Shown here piece by piece: positions 1 through 10,663 of a stretch of DNA of 64,000 nucleotides. The first letter of the stretch is position 1. Every line of letters starts with the position of its first letter. Origin of the DNA: Streptomyces nojiriensis. Lineage in GTDB: Bacteria > Actinomycetota > Actinomycetes > Streptomycetales > Streptomycetaceae. The DNA is taken from assembly GCF_017639205.1 (NCBI RefSeq), contig NZ_CP071139.1:1364001-1428000 (forward strand), in the 5' to 3' direction. The position numbers were made by a program, and so were the translations under genes. The notes beneath the pieces were generated by a model. That model did not search any database and was not told the DNA's origin. It saw only the letters and a list, made by a program, of their open reading frames with translations.

Positions 1-2104
1 GCTCGCGAGCAGAGCCCATGTCGCGTTCCAAGGCTGTACGGCTGACGGCCGTCGCAAGGTCCTCCAAGGCTCGCTTCTGCAGTTCCGCCCCGCGCCGCAC
101 CACGGGGCTCCGGTCCACAGGGGCGTCCTGCCACGCGTGGAGCGCCTCCTCCACGCGCCCCCAGTCCATATTCCTGTGCTCAAGCACGTCGACCGCCGCC
201 TGCGCGGTGTCCGCCTCCAGGGCCTCGGCAAACCGCTCCGCCTCGGGGACGGGACGGCTGTCGGCCCGCGGGACGTGGCTCTCCATGAGCATCGCCGCCC
301 GGTCGAACCCCTTGAGCGCCTCCTGCGCCTCCTCCGCCTCGCGCGACGTCAGGCCCCTGGGGCGGACCGGTTCCTGCCTCGCCCGGTCGTATGTCTCCTG
401 CCAGGCGGCACGTGCCTCCCTGCTCGCCAGGAGTGCCTTGCGCAGGTCGGCGTGATGTTCCCGGGTCGGTTCGGCGTAGCTGCGGAGCACCGCGGCCGCG
501 TAACGGCCGTCCGCGGCGAGCCAGTCCGCAAGCCGGTCCGGCAGCCGGGGCGTCTCCCATGCGGGGAACACCACGTACGCCAGCATGGCCAGGGCCCCGC
601 CGAGCAGGGTGAGCACCACCCTCTCCGGGACCGTCTGCTCCCATGCCTGGCCGCCCATGCCGAGCAGGAAGACGACGTATGCGGCAGTGAAGCACTGGGA
701 GTATGCGTAGCCGGTACGGTTCAGCGTGTACGACAGGCCCGCCGAGACCACCGCCAGCAGGCCGAACACATGGGCGTCCGGGCCCAGGGCCCGCACCATC
801 CCGGTGGCGAGCGCGACCCCCGCCAGGGTCCCGGCGAAACGGGCCACCGCCCGCGCGTACGTCTGGTGGAAGTCCGGCCGCATCACCATCACCGAGGTGA
901 TGGGCGCCCAGTAGCCGTGGCCCACTGGTAGCCGGGCGGCGATCAGGTAGCCGAGCGTGGCCACCGCCGCCAGGCGGACGGCGTGCCGGAACACGGGTGA
1001 GTCCCGGCGGAGCTCACGTCGGACCGCCCGGGCCACGACCGGGACCAGCCGGAACATCGTCGGACGCACCAGCAACTGGGCGTCCGCGGGGTTGAGCGGC
1101 GTGGGTGTCCTCCCGCGCGTGCCGCACCGGGCGATCTCCAAGGCCTCGCCGAGCAGTTCCACGAGCCGCTCGGCGGCCTGCCGCGCGGGGCCCTCGAGCA
1201 CCTCGTGCTCCTCGTCGACGCACAGGGCGTCCGTGCTTCCGGGCGAGACCTCGGCGGGAGTGCCGCGGCGGATCGAACGGGCGGCCGCATCCAGGACCTC
1301 GGCGGCCGCGTCGAGCAACTCCCTTGCTCGGTCACGCCCGGGCCCCTCCGCCGGGGCGCCGACGTCCGGATCGGCGAGTGCGGCGACGACGGGCCGAATG
1401 CGCTCGGCGAGCCCCCGGGGACCGTGCAGTACGGAGGGACGGGTGCGGGCCTGCGACGGCGTCACGGCGGCCGCGTCCCGCGCCGTCATCAACGGTTCCG
1501 GGTCGAACGGGGCGGTCGGGTCGTGCCGCAGCCGGCGGGCGTAGTCCGCCACGGCGGCCAGGGCGTCGGCGAGCGCGTCACGATGCGCCCCCCAACGGCG
1601 GATCGGGAACAGCAGGATCAGCAGGGCCTGCGCCACGCCCCCGAGCGCGATGATCCCGGCGTGCTCCAGAGCCCGCCCGACGCTCGTGGGCAGGGTGACG
1701 GTCACCAGCATGCTGCCGACCGTCGTCGCTGCGACGATCCCGGCGGTCGATCCGACGGCCCACGCCATCCCTGCGGCAAAGGCCCATACGGCCAGCAGTG
1801 GGAGGAACATCGCGAGTCGGCCCGCCGCCAGATAGCCTACGAAGGTGCTGAGCGCCAGACCGGCGCCCGCGCCGAGCGCGATCACTTTGCGGGGACGCCA
1901 GGTGCGCTGGAAAGTAGCTGCGCCCGCGGAGTAGGCACCGAGGGCGGCGGACGCGGCGTATGCCGGGGAGGCCAGCCACAGCGCCGGCCCGATGACGATC
2001 GCCACCCCGACAGCCGTGCGCAGCGCGAGCAGGGGCTCCAGTCGCGCCTCCTCGATCGTGAGCCCGGATCGCACGACTTCCCGTAGGGCCCGCAGCCAGG
2101 TCAC
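1..2104 (-). CDS. FUSC family membrane protein (3' end outside window)
   Basis: The frame opens at a GTG at 2104 and stays open to the window edge, so the C-terminus is missing; at least 700 residues are visible. It shows the two-block layout of FUSC/aromatic-acid-exporter-like proteins. An N-terminal block of hydrophobic segments spans about residues 20-140. A soluble linker follows, then a second hydrophobic block at about residues 380-500 with the family-like motif HGYWAPITSVMVMRP. After that comes a charged, probably cytoplasmic helical region. Members are inner-membrane proteins thought to export small aromatic or other organic compounds; the substrate here cannot be told. The alternative is an unassigned membrane protein of the same fold. 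The next gene upstream on this strand is a separate membrane protein 150 bases away. Confidence 0.8.
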   Translation of the reverse strand, partial: MTWLRALREVVRSGLTIEEARLEPLLALRTAVGVAIVIGPALWLASPAYAASAALGAYSAGAATFQRTWRPRKVIALGAGAGLALSTFVGYLAAGRLAMFLPLLAVWAFAAGMAWAVGSTAGIVAATTVGSMLVTVTLPTSVGRALEHAGIIALGGVAQALLILLFPIRRWGAHRDALADALAAVADYARRLRHDPTAPFDPEPLMTARDAAAVTPSQARTRPSVLHGPRGLAERIRPVVAALADPDVGAPAEGPGRDRARELLDAAAEVLDAAARSIRRGTPAEVSPGSTDALCVDEEHEVLEGPARQAAERLVELLGEALEIARCGTRGRTPTPLNPADAQLLVRPTMFRLVPVVARAVRRELRRDSPVFRHAVRLAAVATLGYLIAARLPVGHGYWAPITSVMVMRPDFHQTYARAVARFAGTLAGVALATGMVRALGPDAHVFGLLAVVSAGLSYTLNRTGYAYSQCFTAAYVVFLLGMGGQAWEQTVPERVVLTLLGGALAMLAYVVFPAWETPRLPDRLADWLAADGRYAAAVLRSYAEPTREHHADLRKALLASREARAAWQETYDRARQEPVRPRGLTSREAEEAQEALKGFDRAAMLMESHVPRADSRPVPEAERFAEALEADTAQAAVDVLEHRNMDWGRVEEALHAWQDAPVDRSPVVRRGAELQKRALEDLATAVSRTALERDMGSARE

Positions 2105-2253
2105 GAGCAGGAGCCTAGCCCGACCCTCGTGCCGGCTCGTGCGGGCACGCCGACGAGTCCGTTGAGCATGAGGCTGGAGTCCTCGTGGCCCTCGGGGGCG
2201 GCGATCGACCGGCGACGTCTTCGGAACCGAACGATCACCGACGCATCTCCGAC

Positions 2254-3387
2254 TCAGGTCACCAGCTGGTCACCGTGGTCGCCTTGGAGCATCTGGCGAC
2301 GTTCCTTTTCGCGCGTGGAGTAGGCGGCTGCGCGGATCGCCTCGTCGCTCTCCAAACCTGATCCCAGCGCGCCGGCCACCGTGGCGACCGAAGCGACGAA
2401 CCAGGACAACGTCAAGTACTCCGTGGCGTGCAGCGGGGTTCCTGTCATGGAAGCGAACACTCGGTCGTTGAGGATGAACAGCGCCCACACCAAGTTGATG
2501 ACCATCAATCCCGCGTAGCAGACGAGCGCCCCGATACCGACGGTGAGAACCGTTGAGGTGTTGTAGAGCCGCGCCCTCTGCCTCGCCTCCGGCGAGCCCT
2601 CTGTCGGTCGATGCCACAGCTCCCCGTCCACGATCAGCCAGCCGATCATGAGCCCGACGGACCCGACCATGGCGATCACGAGGCGTGGCGCGCTCAGGGC
2701 CCCGGAGAGGCTCCAGGTGGTGGAGTCCAGGGTGCCGATGGCCCCCGTGGCGAGTGCGGCCGCCAGGGCTTTCGACAAGCCCGATACCAACCGCCAGGGC
2801 CGGTTGGCGCGGACCATACCGACGAGCACCCGCAGGTAGCCGCGCGGCCCGCTGACGACGTATCGAAGATCGGCAGTCTCCTCGTCACCGACCTGGCCCC
2901 GATGGATAGGCGCGAGCCGACCGGCAAAAGGACCCAGAAGCGGCTGACTCGGCGGAAGCCCCTCAGCCCCGGTGGCCTGCGGACCCACCAGGCCGAGCAC
3001 GGCTTCTTCCACCGCCCGCCGAGCCCTCGTCTGCAGCCGCAAGCCCCCCAGGGAAGGAAGGGACAGCAGCGCCAAGCCGTGTTCGTGGCTCAGATCGACA
3101 ACGATCTTGCGCCCGTGTGAGTGCAGCGGAAGGTCGGTGAGGGCCACCACGATGTCCCAGTTCTCCGCACTTCCGCGGTCCATGATCCGGCGCATCAAAG
3201 TAGGCGGGTCCTCGGACCCTGAGGTGAATGGCTCACTGACCACCTTGACGTCGAACCGACGCCCCTGGCCCGCCTTTTCGGCGAGCCGATCAGGAAGTAT
3301 CCGGGCGATGCGCTGAGCGATGTCCGTGGGCGCGTCCGGATCCGCCAGGAGAGCTACGACCGTAACGCCCTGCGACGACACCCGCAC
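2254..3387 (-). CDS. Membrane protein of unknown function
   Basis: I do not recognise a named family. The N-terminal ~150 residues look soluble (VTVVALLADPD, later WDIVVALTDLPLH) with alternating beta and helix patterns. The C-terminal part has four or more hydrophobic segments (LVIAMVGSVGLMIGWLIV, VLTVGIGALVCYAGLMVINLVWALF, YLTLSWFVASVATVAGALG) and a charged tail. So a cytoplasmic sensor-like or nucleotide-binding-like domain is probably joined to a membrane anchor. I chose GTG 3387 because GAGGAGG lies just upstream; the frame is open up to 3516, but those extra 43 residues are low-complexity and look non-coding. It follows the cNMP/reductase-like gene after about 130 bases on the same strand and may be read with it. 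Confidence 0.55.
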   Translation of the reverse strand: MRVSSQGVTVVALLADPDAPTDIAQRIARILPDRLAEKAGQGRRFDVKVVSEPFTSGSEDPPTLMRRIMDRGSAENWDIVVALTDLPLHSHGRKIVVDLSHEHGLALLSLPSLGGLRLQTRARRAVEEAVLGLVGPQATGAEGLPPSQPLLGPFAGRLAPIHRGQVGDEETADLRYVVSGPRGYLRVLVGMVRANRPWRLVSGLSKALAAALATGAIGTLDSTTWSLSGALSAPRLVIAMVGSVGLMIGWLIVDGELWHRPTEGSPEARQRARLYNTSTVLTVGIGALVCYAGLMVINLVWALFILNDRVFASMTGTPLHATEYLTLSWFVASVATVAGALGSGLESDEAIRAAAYSTREKERRQMLQGDHGDQLVT

Positions 3388-3518
3388 GACCGGACCATCC
3401 TCCTCGGCTGCCCTCCGCGATTGCAGGGGTTCACAGGATGCCCCGGGGTGAAGGCGAAGCCGTGGTGACACGCTGTTCTTACGGGTTGGGCCACCTGTGG
3501 GGTCCGACAGGGACAAGG

Positions 3519-5270
3519 TCAGCGCGAGGGCACGGACCTGCCCGCTACCGGCCGACGTCCTTCGGAGTCGGCGGTGACCAGGTTTCCCCTCCTTTCCCGG
3601 TGCTCGTGCACGAGGCGGATCGCCATGGCGCCTTCACCGGTCGCCGAGGCCACCCGTTTCACCGAGCCGCTCCTGACGTCCCCGGCGGCGAAGACCCCGG
3701 GCAGGCTGGTCTCCAGCAGCATCGGATCGCGGCCCAGCGAGGCCCACCGGTTCGCGTCGGCCACCGCCCGGGCGTCGGCGCCGGTGAGGACGAAGCCCTT
3801 CTCGTCCAGGGCCAGCACGCCCTTGAGCCATTCCGTGCGCGGCCGGGCCCCGATGAACACGAACAGCGCCGCGGCCCGTAGCTCACGGCGCTCATTGCTT
3901 GCGTTGTCCTCCACCGTCAGCGACTCCAGCTGCTCCTCCCCTGCGACGCCCCGTACTTCGGTGTGGAGCAGCACCTCGATCTTGGGGTGCTGCTCCACCT
4001 GGTCCACCAGGTAGCGCGACATGTCCGCGTTGAGGTCGCTGCCCCGGACGAGGAGGTGGACCCCGGACGCGTGGTGGGCGAGGAACAGCGCCGCTTGCCC
4101 GGCGGAGTTCCCGCCGCCGACCACGGCGACCGGGTCCGCCCGGCAGAGGCTGGCCTCGTGGACCGTCGCCGCGTAGTAGACGCTGATGCCTTCCAGGCGG
4201 TCGATGCCGGGCACTTCGAGCCTGCGGTACCGCACGCCCGAGGCGAGCACCACGGCGCCGGCCTGAACCCGGGACCCGTCTGCGAAGGTGACGACGTACT
4301 CATCGTCCTGCGGGGTGAGCGTGCTGACCTCCGCCGGCACCATGAGGCGGGCGCCGAACTTGTGGGCCTGGAGCACCGCACGTTCGATGAGTTCGCCCCC
4401 GGAGATGCCGGACGGGAAGCCGAGGTAGTTCTCGATGCGGGACGAGGTCGCGGCCTGGCCTCCGGTGGCCACGGCGTCGACGGTGACCGTGGTGAGACCG
4501 TCGGAGGCACCGTACACGGCGGCGGCGAGTCCTGCGGGGCCCGCACCGACCACCATGACGTCGCAGCGTTCGTTCTCGGGCGAGGGGGCGGGCAGTCCGA
4601 TGAGCCGGGCGAGTTCGGCGTTGCTCGGATTGCGCAGGAGCCGCTCCCCCTGCCAGAGGACCACCGGTGTCTCCTCGGGACGGATGGAGAACCGGCGCAG
4701 CAGCGCCTCGGCCTCCTTGTCCCTCTCCAGATCCACCCAGCGGTGGGGCAGCCGGTTGCGGGCAGCGAACTCGCGCAGCCGCAGGGTGTCCCGTGAGTAG
4801 CACGACCCCAGGATCCGGAAGCCTGCACCGAGGCCGATGAGCAGGAACCTGCGGCCCAGGTAGGCGCGGAGGATCAGATCGCCGAGGACGGGGTCGCTGC
4901 CGACCAGGGCGCGCTGCCGTTCCACCGGTACGGCCAGGATCTCGCCGGCCTCGCGCACCACGGCGGTGTTGAACGCCGCCTGGCCTTCCAGCAGTCCGAG
5001 TTCGCCCAGGAACCTGCCGGGTCCGTGGACCGCCACCGTCCGCTCGTCGGGGCCGCCCTGGTCGTGGAGGATTTCGACGGTCCCGCTGAGGATCGCGAGG
5101 AACTCCCGGAACGGCTCGCCCTCGCGGTACAGCACCTCGCCCTCGGCGGTCCTGCGGCGCTCACCGTGCGCAGTCAGGTCCTCGAGCTGCTCCGGCGTGA
5201 GGCGGGGGAACGCCCCGTACCGATCAGGTGTCTCGCGGACCGCACCGTTCTCGTGCTCGGCCGTGCTCAT
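3519..5270 (-). CDS. Cyclic-nucleotide-domain / thioredoxin-reductase-like flavoprotein
   Basis: This 583-residue protein has three parts. Residues ~20-140 form a cyclic-nucleotide-binding-like domain (EGEPFREFLAILSGTVEIL, GRFLGELGLLEGQAAFNTAV). Residues ~150-230 look like a thioredoxin/glutaredoxin-fold segment (ILGSCYSRDTLRLREF, ETPVVLW). Residues ~235-560 are a thioredoxin-reductase-type flavoprotein with an FAD motif VVGAGPAG, an NAD(P)H motif VVGGGNSAGQAAL and the closing FAD motif GVFAAGDVRSGS. At the place where true thioredoxin reductases carry the CxxC disulphide, the sequence reads YYAATVHEASLC, with no CxxC. It may therefore be an FAD/NAD(P)H oxidoreductase or sensor and not a classical TrxB. 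The start at 5270 makes an ATGA overlap with the zinc-finger gene upstream; the open frame extends further but in non-coding style. It is the last gene of the chaperone operon. Confidence 0.85.
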   Translation of the reverse strand: MSTAEHENGAVRETPDRYGAFPRLTPEQLEDLTAHGERRRTAEGEVLYREGEPFREFLAILSGTVEILHDQGGPDERTVAVHGPGRFLGELGLLEGQAAFNTAVVREAGEILAVPVERQRALVGSDPVLGDLILRAYLGRRFLLIGLGAGFRILGSCYSRDTLRLREFAARNRLPHRWVDLERDKEAEALLRRFSIRPEETPVVLWQGERLLRNPSNAELARLIGLPAPSPENERCDVMVVGAGPAGLAAAVYGASDGLTTVTVDAVATGGQAATSSRIENYLGFPSGISGGELIERAVLQAHKFGARLMVPAEVSTLTPQDDEYVVTFADGSRVQAGAVVLASGVRYRRLEVPGIDRLEGISVYYAATVHEASLCRADPVAVVGGGNSAGQAALFLAHHASGVHLLVRGSDLNADMSRYLVDQVEQHPKIEVLLHTEVRGVAGEEQLESLTVEDNASNERRELRAAALFVFIGARPRTEWLKGVLALDEKGFVLTGADARAVADANRWASLGRDPMLLETSLPGVFAAGDVRSGSVKRVASATGEGAMAIRLVHEHRERRGNLVTADSEGRRPVAGRSVPSR

Positions 5271-5533
5271 CAGACCAGGGCCTCGTGAACGTAGCACCAG
5301 CGCCAGTCCTCTCCCGGCTCGAAGGACTGCACGACGGGGTGACCGACGCTCCCCGCATGCCGTCTGGCGTGCTTGAGGGGGGAGGAGTCGCAGCAGCCGA
5401 CGTGCCCACAGGTGAGACAGAGGCGCAGGTGCAGCCACGGCGAATGCTCCCTGAGGCACTCCTCGCAGCCCTCCGGGGTACGCGGCGTCACTGGGCGCAC
5501 CATCGCCAGGTGCGGGTCGACAATCGTGGCCAT
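5270..5533 (-). CDS. UBP-type zinc finger protein
   Basis: The 87-residue protein is almost entirely a ubiquitin-C-terminal-hydrolase-type zinc finger. It carries the Cys/His ligand pattern CEECLREH ... CLTCGHVGCCDSS ... HARRH ... HPVVQSFEPGEDWRWCYVHE, as in eukaryotic deubiquitinase ZnF-UBP domains. Single-domain versions are common in actinobacteria, where no ubiquitin exists; their ligand is not known to me. A clear ribosome site (GAAGGAAAA) lies before the ATG at 5533. The stop overlaps the start of the reductase-like gene as ATGA, so the two are probably translated together. It lies 67 bases after the thioredoxin gene. The context suggests a role in protein quality control or redox stress, which is inference. 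Confidence 0.85.
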   Translation of the reverse strand: MATIVDPHLAMVRPVTPRTPEGCEECLREHSPWLHLRLCLTCGHVGCCDSSPLKHARRHAGSVGHPVVQSFEPGEDWRWCYVHEALV

Positions 5534-5600
5534 GAGAGTTTTCCTTCCGTAAACGGGCCTGATCGGCCGCGGGCGACGATCTTCCTCAGCGCCGTCGTCC

Positions 5601-6059
5601 TCACCCTCCCGCAGTGGTCTGCCTGCCCGCCATCGCCTGCTCGACCCACGAGCGCAGGACGTGAGCGGGTGCCGCGCCGGCCTGCCGGGCGACCGTCTCG
5701 CCCCGGTCCAGGACGAGCAGGGTCGGCACCGCCTGCACCTCGAACCGCCGACTGAGCCGTGGGTTCTGGTCGACGTCGACCTTGACGAGCTTGATCTGTC
5801 CGGCGAGGTCCCGGGCGACCTGTTCGAGGGCTGGGCTGACCATGCGGCAGGGGCCGCACCAGGTGGCCCAGAGGTCGACGACGACGGGCACCGTGGCGTT
5901 GTCGGCGACCTCGGCGAAGTCGCCGTCGCCCGCGTCGACGACCCAGGGCAGGGGCTGCTTGCAGTGGCCGCATCGGGGCCGTCCCTCGGCGGCCACGGGA
6001 ATCCGGTTGCCGCGACCGCAGTTCGGGCAGGTCACCGTGGTCGTCCGGGTGGTGTTCAC
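5601..6059 (-). CDS. trxA: Thioredoxin (thioredoxin-2 type, with N-terminal zinc ribbon)
   Basis: The 152-residue protein starts with a zinc-ribbon pair (CPNCGRGN near residues 11-14 and CGHC near 30-33). A thioredoxin fold follows with the active-site motif WATWCGPC (cysteines near 68 and 71), a cis-proline region AVPTLLVL and the usual glycine after it. The extra zinc ribbon is the hallmark of the thioredoxin-2 (TrxC) class, which in Escherichia coli is linked to oxidative stress. It should reduce protein disulphides in the cytoplasm. The GTG start at 6059 overlaps the clpB stop as GTGA, so it is probably translationally coupled to the chaperone gene. Its reductase could be the downstream flavoprotein or a TrxB encoded elsewhere. 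Confidence 0.9.
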   Translation of the reverse strand: MNTTRTTTVTCPNCGRGNRIPVAAEGRPRCGHCKQPLPWVVDAGDGDFAEVADNATVPVVVDLWATWCGPCRMVSPALEQVARDLAGQIKLVKVDVDQNPRLSRRFEVQAVPTLLVLDRGETVARQAGAAPAHVLRSWVEQAMAGRQTTAGG

Positions 6060-8695
6060 GCCGCCCTCGCTTCCCGGTCGTCCTCCTGCTGGTCGTAGGT
6101 GACCACCAGCTCTCCGTGCTCGGCGTCGACGCGCACCGTCGCACCGTCCTGGACGTCGCCGCGCAGGAGGGCGCGTCCGACCAGCGTCTCGACCTCGTGG
6201 GAGATGTAACGCCGCAGCGGCCGGGCCCCGTACACCGGGTCGTAGCCCTGATGGGCGATCACCACCCGTGCAGCGTCGGTGAGTTCGACGGATATGCGGC
6301 GCTCGGCGAGCCGCCGCCGCAGCTCGTCGAACTGCAGCTCCACGATCCGCTCGATCTGCCGCTCACCGAGCGGCTTGAACAGCACGATGTCGTCGACGCG
6401 GTTGAGGAACTCCGGGCGGAAGTGCCCGCGCAGCTCGCCCATCACCAGGGCGCGGGCGTCGGGCTTGATCTCACCCTCGGCGGTGGCGCCGTCGAGGAGG
6501 TGCTCGGAGCCGATGTTCGACGTCATGATGATCACGGTGTTGCGGAAGTCGACGGTGCGGCCCTGGGCGTCGGTGATGCGACCGTCATCGAGGATCTGCA
6601 ACAGCGTGTTGAAGACATCGGTGTGCGCCTTCTCGACCTCGTCGAACAGGACGACCGAGTACGGCTTGCGGCGCACGGCCTCGGTGAGCTGGCCGCCCTC
6701 CTCGTAGCCGACGTATCCGGGCGGTGCGCCCATGAGCCGGCTGACGGTGTGCCGCTCCTGGTACTCGCTCATGTCGAGGCGGACCATGTTCTCCTCGGAG
6801 TCGAACAGGGTCCGGGCGAGGGTCTTGGCCAGCTCGGTCTTCCCGACGCCGGTGGGGCCGAGGAAGATGAACGAGCCGATGGGACGGCGAGGGTCGCGGA
6901 TGCCGGAGCGGGCACGGATGATGGCGTCGGTGACGAGCTTGACCGCCTCGTCCTGGCCGATGACGCGCTCGCGCAGGATCTCGTCGAGGCGCAGCAGCTT
7001 CTCGCGTTCGCCCTCCTGGAGACGGGCAACGGGGACGCCGGTCCAGGCGGCAACGATCTCGGCGATCTCCTCCTCGGTGACGACCTCGCGCAGCAGCCGG
7101 TTCTGACCTTGTTTGGAGGCGAGTTGCTCCTCCTCCGCGGCGAGTCGGCGCTCCAGGTCCTGGAGGCGGCCGTAGCGCAGTTCGGCGGCGCGGTTGAGGT
7201 CGTAGGCGCGTTCGGCCTCCTCGGCATCGTGGCGGACCTGTTCCAGTTCCTGGCGCAGTTCCTGCACGCGGCGGATCGCCTGCCGTTCGGCCTCCCACTG
7301 GGCGCGTTTGGCGTCGGCCTCGCCGCGCAGGTCGGCCAGTTCCCTGCGCAGCTCCTCCAGGCGTGTCTTGCTGGCGGGGTCGGTCTCCTTGGACAGGGCG
7401 GCATCCTCGATCTCCAGCCGCGTGACGCGGCGGGTGATCTCGTCGAGTTCGGCGGGCATCGAGTCGATCTCGGTACGCAGTCTGGCGCACGCCTCGTCGA
7501 CGAGGTCGATGGCCTTGTCGGGCAGGAACCGATCGGTGATGTAACGGTGGCTGAGGGTGGCTGCGGAGACCATCGCGGTGTCCTGGATCTTCACGCCGTG
7601 GAAGACCTCGAGGCGTTCGCGCAGTCCGCGCAGGATGGAGATGGTGTCCTCCACGCTGGGCTCCTCGACCAGGACCTGCTGGAAGCGGCGTTCGAGGGCG
7701 GCGTCCTTCTCGATGTGCTTGCGGTACTCGTCGAGGGTGGTGGCGCCGATCATGTGGAGTTCGCCGCGGGCCAGCATCGGCTTGAGCATGTTGCCCGCGT
7801 CCATGGCTCCTTCGGCGGCGCCTGCGCCGACGACGGTGTGGAGTTCGTCGACGAAGAGCAGGATGCGCCCTTGGGCGGCCTTCACCTCGGACAGTACGGC
7901 CTTCAGGCGTTCCTCGAACTCGCCGCGGTACTTGGCGCCGGCGACCAGGGAGCCCATGTCCAGGGCGAACACCGTCCTGTCGCGCAGGCCCTCGGGGACA
8001 TCGCCGCGAACGATGCGCTGGGCCAGGCCCTCGACGATGGCGGTCTTGCCGACGCCGGGGTCGCCGATGAGTACGGGGTTGTTCTTGGTCTTGCGGCTGA
8101 GGATCTGGGTGACGCGGCGGATCTCCGCGTCACGGCCGATGACCGGGTCCAGCCGCCCGGACCGGGCCTCGAGGACGAGGTCGCGTCCGTACTTCTCCAG
8201 GGCCTCGTAGGCCACTTCGGGGTTGGCGGAGGTGACGCGCTGGTTGCCGCGGACCTGGGTGAGCGCGCTCAGGAACGAGTCCCTGGTGATGCCGGCCTGT
8301 TTGAGCAGTCGCCCGGCGGCAGTTGACGAGCTCTCCTCGGCCAGGGCGAGCAGGAGGTGTTCCACGGAGACGTACTCGTCCTTGAGGCGTTTGGCCTCCC
8401 GTTCGGCGGTGTCGAACAGGTGGGCGAGGCGCTGGGTGACGAAGACCTGGCCGGGCGCCGCGCCGGGGCCGGTGACCTTCGGGCGACGGGAGAGTTCCTC
8501 GCGCACGGCCTCGCGCAGCCCCTTCGGCTCCTTGCCGGCCTGCTCCAGCAACCGCGGGATCAGGCCGTCCTCCTGATCGAGGAGTGCGAGCAGCAGGTGT
8601 TCCCCGTCGACCTCGGTGTGCCCCATGCGACCGGCCGCGGTCTGGGCCTCCTGGAGGGCTTCCTGGGACTTCTGGGTGAGACGGTTCATGTCCAT
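6056..8695 (-). CDS. clpB: ATP-dependent disaggregase ClpB
   Basis: At 879 residues it has the full Hsp104/ClpB layout. The order is a double Clp-N repeat (residues ~1-150), a first AAA+ module with Walker A GDPGVGKT at about 211-218 and [14 protein letters not shown] as Walker B, a long charged coiled-coil middle domain (~400-540), and a second AAA+ module with GPTGVGKT and [11 protein letters not shown]. The C-terminal Clp-D2-small domain ([11 protein letters not shown]) closes it. It works with DnaK/DnaJ/GrpE to pull proteins out of aggregates, and all four are encoded in this operon. The start at 8695 overlaps the end of the cbpM-like gene; the second ATG at 8689 shares bases with that stop codon and is an alternative start. 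Confidence 0.97.
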   Translation of the reverse strand: MDMNRLTQKSQEALQEAQTAAGRMGHTEVDGEHLLLALLDQEDGLIPRLLEQAGKEPKGLREAVREELSRRPKVTGPGAAPGQVFVTQRLAHLFDTAEREAKRLKDEYVSVEHLLLALAEESSSTAAGRLLKQAGITRDSFLSALTQVRGNQRVTSANPEVAYEALEKYGRDLVLEARSGRLDPVIGRDAEIRRVTQILSRKTKNNPVLIGDPGVGKTAIVEGLAQRIVRGDVPEGLRDRTVFALDMGSLVAGAKYRGEFEERLKAVLSEVKAAQGRILLFVDELHTVVGAGAAEGAMDAGNMLKPMLARGELHMIGATTLDEYRKHIEKDAALERRFQQVLVEEPSVEDTISILRGLRERLEVFHGVKIQDTAMVSAATLSHRYITDRFLPDKAIDLVDEACARLRTEIDSMPAELDEITRRVTRLEIEDAALSKETDPASKTRLEELRRELADLRGEADAKRAQWEAERQAIRRVQELRQELEQVRHDAEEAERAYDLNRAAELRYGRLQDLERRLAAEEEQLASKQGQNRLLREVVTEEEIAEIVAAWTGVPVARLQEGEREKLLRLDEILRERVIGQDEAVKLVTDAIIRARSGIRDPRRPIGSFIFLGPTGVGKTELAKTLARTLFDSEENMVRLDMSEYQERHTVSRLMGAPPGYVGYEEGGQLTEAVRRKPYSVVLFDEVEKAHTDVFNTLLQILDDGRITDAQGRTVDFRNTVIIMTSNIGSEHLLDGATAEGEIKPDARALVMGELRGHFRPEFLNRVDDIVLFKPLGERQIERIVELQFDELRRRLAERRISVELTDAARVVIAHQGYDPVYGARPLRRYISHEVETLVGRALLRGDVQDGATVRVDAEHGELVVTYDQQEDDREARAA

Positions 8696-9092
8696 GGGGG
8701 TGTTTCACTCCTCGTGCCGCGGCCGCGCAGGGCGGCTTCGAGCAGGCTGATGCGGTCGAGCAGGTCGAGCACCAGGCCGATGGATGCGTAGTTGAGGCAG
8801 AGTCCGGTGCGCAGCCGCTGGATGCGGGCGAGGACCGCCGGGGCCGTGGGGTCGAACACCAGGTGTCCCGCGGCGTCGCGTTCGGCGTCGATCAGGCCGA
8901 GTGCGACGAACCGGCGGATCAGATCGGGGTGGAGGCCCGAGCGACGGGCCACGGCGTCGAGGGAGAGCCTGGGGGCGGGCACGAGCGCGTACCGGACGGC
9001 CGTCGAGGCGGTGAGGTCGGCGCCCGTTCGTACCGGACGGTTGCCCGCGCCGGCCCGGCCGGGGCCTGACGCTCCCGCGGGTGGTTCGTTCA

Positions 9093-9093
<1 letters not shown>
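8686..9093 (-). CDS. cbpM: CbpM-like chaperone modulator / MerR-like protein
   Basis: The 135-residue protein has a MerR-like helix-turn-helix segment ([27 protein letters not shown]) and then a helical segment ([34 protein letters not shown]) typical of CbpM. CbpM modulators bind the J-domain of CbpA-type DnaJ proteins. Consistent with that, the gene directly upstream encodes a class-B DnaJ and the two overlap at GTGATGA. In the main dnaK operon of Streptomyces this position is held by hspR, a MerR-type repressor, so a DNA-binding repressor role is the alternative. The C-terminal helix resembles CbpM more than HspR to my eye. Confidence 0.75.
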
Positions 9094-10046
<953 letters not shown>

Positions 10047-10655
10047 TCACTCCCGCTTCGCGACGGTCACGGCGGCGGGCCTGAGCTGCCGCTCGCCGTC
10101 CCCGTAGCCGGGGCGCAGTACCTCGACGACCGTGCCCGGTGCGGCGTCCGGGTCCTGGACGATGCCGACCACCTCGTGCCGGGCCGGGTCGAAGGCGACG
10201 CCGGTCTCCGCGTGCCGCGGGTAGCCGATCAGTTCGAGGACGTTCACCGCTTGGTCGCGTACGGCCCGGATGCCCTCCACGATCGCGCCCGGATCGGCGC
10301 CCGCGTGGGTCAGGGCGAGTTCGAGGTTGTCGAGGACGGGCAGGAAGGCGGCCGCCGTGCGGGCCCGCTCCACCGCCCGTTCGCGCTCAAGTTCCCTGGC
10401 GTGACGCTTGCGAAGGTTGTCGAGGTCGGCGAGTGCGCGCCGCCAACGGTCCTCCAGTTTCAGGATCGCGGTCGTGTACTCGTCCTCGGCAGGCGCGGAG
10501 CCGGCGGCATCGGGTCCCGGCTCGCCGTTCGCCGCTTCGGGCCGGGGCGGGCCCGGTTGGGGCAGATCCCCGCGAGGCGGGGGTCCGGCGCCTTCCGGGA
10601 CCGGTTCGACCGGATCCGGCGCGGCCCGGTCGGGTTCCTGGGGGTAGGTGGGCAT
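10047..10655 (-). CDS. grpE: Nucleotide exchange factor GrpE
   Basis: The 202-residue protein has a Pro/Glu-rich disordered start (residues 1-65). A long coiled coil follows (LEDRWRRALADLDNLRKRHARELERERA), then the C-terminal beta domain with the typical GVAFDPARHEVVGIV and GTVVEVLRPGYGDGERQLRPAAVTVA. GrpE releases ADP from DnaK to restart the folding cycle. It sits 8 bases after dnaK and 6 before dnaJ, the classical order. It is probably a second copy next to a housekeeping operon elsewhere, because streptomycetes normally keep dnaK-grpE-dnaJ-hspR at another locus; that is inference. Confidence 0.95.
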   Translation of the reverse strand: MPTYPQEPDRAAPDPVEPVPEGAGPPPRGDLPQPGPPRPEAANGEPGPDAAGSAPAEDEYTTAILKLEDRWRRALADLDNLRKRHARELERERAVERARTAAAFLPVLDNLELALTHAGADPGAIVEGIRAVRDQAVNVLELIGYPRHAETGVAFDPARHEVVGIVQDPDAAPGTVVEVLRPGYGDGERQLRPAAVTVAKRE

Positions 10656-10663
10656 GGCGCGCC

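Noticed and set aside
6116..8326. A plus-strand open frame of 736 codons over clpB
   Set aside because: It is antisense to a fully conserved clpB gene and has no recognisable motif or ribosome site.
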